Positions 4,982-5,564 of a stretch of 5,564 bases of DNA are shown here, in pieces. How positions within the stretch are numbered: position 1 is the stretch's first letter; every line of letters begins with the position of its first letter. The position numbers and the translations under genes were made by a program. The notes under the pieces were generated by a model. It saw only the letters and a list, made by a program, of their open reading frames with translations. It searched no databases and was not told where the DNA came from. The stretch comes from Candidatus Neomicrothrix sp. UBA4742 (GTDB taxonomy: Bacteria > Actinomycetota > Acidimicrobiia > Acidimicrobiales > Acidimicrobilacustridaceae). The DNA lies in the NCBI GenBank assembly GCA_002403895.1, contig DHIQ01000076.1, forward strand, positions 15,872-21,435, in the 5' to 3' direction.

Positions 4982-5564
4982 GTGGACTTCGAGCTGTCCG
5001 ACGAACAGCAAGCGCTGCGTTCCGCGGCGGCGAACCTTCTGGCCGGTCGCTCGTCGCTCGCCGTCGCCCGGGCCGCGACCGAGCGCGGCGGCGCCCCCGA
5101 CGAGAAGCTGTGGGCCGCGATGGTCGAGCAGGGCTGGTGCGGCCTGGCCGTCCCCGAGGCGCTCGGGGGCGTGAGCCTCGGCTGGGTCGAGGCCGCAGTG
5201 GTACTCGAGCAGGTCGGGGCCCAGGTGTCGCCGGCGCCGATCCTGAGCCAGATGGTGGCGCTCGAGCTCCTCGGTGAGTCGCCGTGGGGCCCGCTGCTGC
5301 TCGACGGAACGTCGATCGCGGCGGTGGCCTGGCGACTCGAGGAACCGTGCGTCTACGCCCCGATCGCCGAGGTCGTGGTGGTACCCGAAGCCGACCGGCT
5401 GGTGGCCATCGACGTGCGCGACCACCGACCGCCGGCCGAGCCGGCGATGGACCTCACCCGGCAGCTCGGCTGGCTCCGCTCGGCCGATCTGGTGGGCGCC
5501 CCCCGCCTCGACCTCGGCGGAGCGGAGGTCGTCAAGCGCTACGGACAGGTGGCCGCCGTGGCCT
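4982..5564 (+). CDS. Acyl-CoA dehydrogenase-like protein, probable small/degenerate subunit type (3' end outside window)
   Basis: A frame opens with GTG at 4982-4984 and stays open to the window end, giving 194 residues. The N-terminus Val-Asp-Phe-Glu-Leu-Ser-Asp-Glu-Gln-Gln-Ala-Leu-Arg is the classic acyl-CoA dehydrogenase start. Trp-Cys-Gly-Leu-Ala-Val-Pro-Glu-Ala-Leu-Gly-Gly at 52-63 is the usual end of the first helical bundle. Beyond it the protein departs from the norm. Where the Glu-Pro-x-x-Gly-Ser-Asp loop and the Gly-x-Lys-x-Trp strand should be, it has Leu-Asp-Gly-Thr-Ser-Ile-Ala-Ala-Val-Ala-Trp (107-117) followed quickly by a strand at 129-144. This compact beta domain resembles the non-catalytic partner subunits of heteromeric enzymes such as mycobacterial FadE28-type proteins. 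The catalytic C-terminal domain is not visible. The gene is divergent from, and 36 bases away from, the full-length dehydrogenase and probably shares its control region. Confidence 0.85.
   Translation, partial: MDFELSDEQQALRSAAANLLAGRSSLAVARAATERGGAPDEKLWAAMVEQGWCGLAVPEALGGVSLGWVEAAVVLEQVGAQVSPAPILSQMVALELLGESPWGPLLLDGTSIAAVAWRLEEPCVYAPIAEVVVVPEADRLVAIDVRDHRPPAEPAMDLTRQLGWLRSADLVGAPRLDLGGAEVVKRYGQVAAVA

Noticed and set aside
4946..5425. 160-residue N-terminal extension of the full-length acyl-CoA dehydrogenase frame
   Set aside because: It would run antisense through the divergent dehydrogenase-like gene and the palindrome. Its residues do not resemble the family, while the canonical N-terminus starts at 4945 or 4936.

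Overview
The window is GC-rich throughout and tightly packed with coding sequence. It uses GTG as well as ATG starts, and stop/start overlaps link neighbouring genes. The gene families (several acyl-CoA dehydrogenases, a crotonase, a CaiB/BaiF CoA-transferase and amidohydrolase_2 proteins) suggest an actinobacterium, perhaps of the Acidimicrobiia or mycobacterial type, in a region for breaking down acyl-CoA or ring compounds. The taxonomic call is inference. I saw no rRNA, tRNA, CRISPR, insertion sequence or phage gene.

Layout. Positions 1-288 (+) hold the C-terminal end of an amidohydrolase_2-family protein whose start lies outside the window. After a 12-base gap comes the 3' end of a four-gene minus-strand cluster, read from right to left: acyl-CoA dehydrogenase (3728-4945), crotonase/enoyl-CoA hydratase-like protein (2859-3731), CaiB/BaiF CoA-transferase (1669-2862) and a 453-residue amidohydrolase (301-1662). 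The first two junctions are 4-base stop/start overlaps and the third is a 6-base gap, so the four are almost certainly one operon. A 36-base divergent region then separates this operon from a second acyl-CoA dehydrogenase-like gene on the plus strand (4982 to the window end). That gene starts with GTG and is cut off by the window edge.

How the genes may work together. The CoA-transferase would move CoA onto a carboxylic acid. The acyl-CoA dehydrogenase(s) would introduce a double bond. The crotonase would act on the resulting enoyl-CoA or on a later ring or beta-keto intermediate. The amidohydrolase would carry out a metal-dependent hydrolysis or decarboxylation. The substrate cannot be read from the sequence.

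The most notable points are three. The divergent region is an imperfect 26-bp palindrome whose two ends form matching -10-like hexamers, each 7-8 bases from a GTG codon. The crotonase lacks both glutamates of classical enoyl-CoA hydratase. The divergent acyl-CoA dehydrogenase resembles the degenerate small subunits of heteromeric enzymes. No intergenic stretch exceeds about 40 bases.
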